Assembly (NCBI GenBank): GCA_016125005.1
Contig: WGMQ01000050.1
Coordinates: 1 to 32,984, forward strand
Length of the DNA stretch: 32,984 nt
Direction of reading: 5' to 3'
From: a bacterium
GTDB lineage: Bacteria > Sumerlaeota > Sumerlaeia > SLMS01
A program made the translations under genes and the position numbers. The notes under the pieces are model-generated. The model saw nothing but the letters and a program-made list of their open reading frames with translations. It was not told where the DNA came from and did not search any database. Below, one piece after another: positions 32,846 to 32,984 of the stretch; the stretch's first letter is position 1; each line of letters opens with the position of its first letter.

Positions 32846-32984
32846 TGATGGTCGGCCATTTCTGGACACTTGAATAAGTTAGCTTCGCCGGTGCACCCTC
32901 GACCTGAGAGGAGCACCCCAGATGGGCAAGCAACGCCGTTCATTCACCCCGGAGTTTCGCGCCAAGGTCGCCCTCGCCGCCCTG
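32846..32984 (+). mobile_element. Left end of an IS3-family insertion sequence (continues past window)
   Basis: The element starts near 32846-32849 with TG (TGATGGTCGGCCATTTCTGG), right after the truncated PAS sequence, and carries the start of an OrfA transposase gene. IS3-family ends start with TG. The right end and any target duplication are outside the window, so the exact boundary is a few bases uncertain. Confidence 0.7.
32922..32984 (+). CDS. IS3-family transposase OrfA, N-terminal 21 residues
   Basis: The ATG at 32922 follows GAGAGGAG (32906-32913). The visible peptide MGKQRRSFTPEFRAKVALAA is the typical start of IS3-type OrfA, whose helix-turn-helix binds the element's ends. The gene runs beyond the window, where a frameshifted OrfB integrase would be expected. 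This is the last gene of the window. Confidence 0.85.
   Translation, partial: MGKQRRSFTPEFRAKVALAAL

Overview
The window is a GC-rich bacterial chromosome segment with a Gram-negative type of envelope. It encodes several lipoproteins, signal peptidase I, an AsmA/YdbH-like protein with a DUF1318 partner, and a type II pseudopilin. The pseudopilin type (FTLIELLVVVAIIAILAAIAVPNFLEAQ start, YDPTNGT...GDIIR end), the PT-rich exported protein, the Ser/Thr kinase, the CHAT and caspase/FGE proteins and the REP-like intergenic palindromes resemble uncultured phyla such as Sumerlaeota, Hydrogenedentes or Planctomycetes. No rRNA or other phylogenetic marker is present, so this placement is only an inference.

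Layout. (1) 1-1830 is the 3' part of a membrane Ser/Thr protein kinase. (2) 1940-16563 is a tightly packed plus-strand cluster: a rhodanese-like protein, an exported SH3 protein, an M48 metalloprotease lipoprotein, a 1473-residue AsmA/YdbH-like protein, a YdbL (DUF1318)-like lipoprotein, and an exported protein of about 2567 residues with PD40, TPR and a C-terminal CHAT caspase-fold protease. Starts and stops overlap as ATGA at three junctions. (3) 16564-23534 is all minus strand: a MoeB/ThiF-like adenylyltransferase whose stop abuts the CHAT stop, a small BamE-like lipoprotein, a PT-rich exported protein of unknown function, a pseudopilin coupled to a membrane-fused ECF sigma factor, and signal peptidase I with an unusual insert. 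(4) 23535-27444 holds a caspase - coiled repeat - transmembrane - FGE/sulfatase-like fusion protein, flanked on both sides by REP-like palindrome doublets. (5) 27445-31429 holds a CNT nucleoside transporter and a circularly permuted ATP-grasp / alpha-E gene pair. (6) 31445-32984 holds a hybrid histidine kinase cut in its PAS domain by the left end of an IS3-family element.

How the genes may work together. The first cluster reads as an envelope maintenance operon: lipid-transport-like YdbH/YdbL, an M48 protease, and a giant exported TPR-CHAT protease. The sigma factor, pseudopilin and signal peptidase concern secretion. Two caspase-fold proteases (CHAT and C14-like) lie within 11 kb.

The most unexpected signal is at the DNA level. 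The octamer GTCTATAC (or its complement GTATAGAC) occurs 15 times in the window, 13 of them between 4452 and 16623. It falls in several reading frames and both orientations and often forces the codons ATA or CTA. This looks like selection on DNA sequence (uptake, segregation or methylation signal, or a HIP1-like motif) rather than on protein.
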